DNA of 64,000 nucleotides from Parafilimonas terrae (lineage in GTDB: Bacteria; Bacteroidota; Bacteroidia; Chitinophagales; Chitinophagaceae): assembly GCF_900115755.1 (NCBI RefSeq), contig NZ_FOXQ01000008.1, positions 62,001-126,000 of the forward strand, given 5' to 3'. The translations under genes and the position numbers were made by a program. Below are positions 63,988 to 64,000 of this stretch, one piece after another. Positions within the stretch are counted from its first letter, which is position 1. Every line of letters starts with the position of its first letter. The notes under the pieces were generated by a model. It did not search any database. It saw only the letters and a list, made by a program, of their open reading frames with translations, and had not been told where the DNA came from.

Positions 63988-64000
63988 ACCGAACTGCCTT

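Overview
The window is about 38-40% G+C by eye and comes from a Bacteroidota chromosome, most likely family Chitinophagaceae (Ferruginibacter/Niastella-like). This rests on several kinds of evidence: a PorP/SprF protein and a type IX secretion (T9SS) sorting domain, a DUF3276 protein, a fused E1 alpha/beta 2-oxoacid dehydrogenase, an Arm-domain tyrosine integrase, and promoters of the form TTTG-N18-TAnnTTTG with little use of Shine-Dalgarno sequences. Family or genus placement is an inference.

Layout. 1-3179: end of a porP/sprF-like gene, upp, and a response regulator/histidine kinase pair whose kinase has a degraded ATP-binding region. 3788-7355: a nucleotidase and a TolC + HlyD/MacA-like efflux pair without its permease. 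7567-15936: gpsA converges on a long minus-strand trp operon (trpE-trpG-GxxExxY-trpD-trpC-trpF-GNAT-trpB, no trpA). It is headed by a textbook attenuator: a promoter, a leader peptide with three consecutive Trp codons, an antiterminator-competent segment and a terminator. A second short ORF is then coupled to trpE by ATGA. 15957-20257: two tandem lipoprotein sulfatases and a divergent HGSNAT/DUF5009-like membrane acyltransferase. 20456-28378: a giant TamB-like protein, the fused E1 dehydrogenase and ssb. 28453-36523 (minus): UDP-glucose dehydrogenase, then a tight cysQ-sulfotransferase-glycosyltransferase operon (probable sulfated glycan synthesis), an MFS transporter, a methylglyoxal-synthase-like protein, a NupC nucleoside transporter and thioredoxin. 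36653-41430: a signalling cluster with two related receiver proteins, a 7TM-DISM sensor kinase and a GNAT-fold-like protein. 41479-48151: thioredoxin-like protein, a small membrane protein coupled to a sodium symporter, an SRPBCC protein, bioA, der and era. 48294-52051: a compact UbiA / type III PKS / methyltransferase / FAD-oxidoreductase cluster. 52156-55211: a secreted C1 peptidase, YceI and rpsF-rpsR-rplI. 55212-61439: a small gene inside inverted repeats, a Lys-rich protein, a T9SS metzincin, DUF3276 and an ABC exporter. 61567-64000: tRNA-Ser followed by an integrase and two small mobile-element genes, which is the start of an integrated element.

Two features are not explained by ordinary genes. 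First, at least five places carry 7-bp-period tandem repeats, each with its own heptamer sequence; one lies inside the bioA reading frame, where a change of one unit would shift the frame. Second, a leader element of about 55-90 bp, apparently coding for a short CTKAF-type peptide whose stop overlaps the next start, sits directly upstream of both trpE and the T9SS metzincin, where it is tandemly repeated. I regard this leader family and the heptamer arrays as the strongest candidates for something undescribed.
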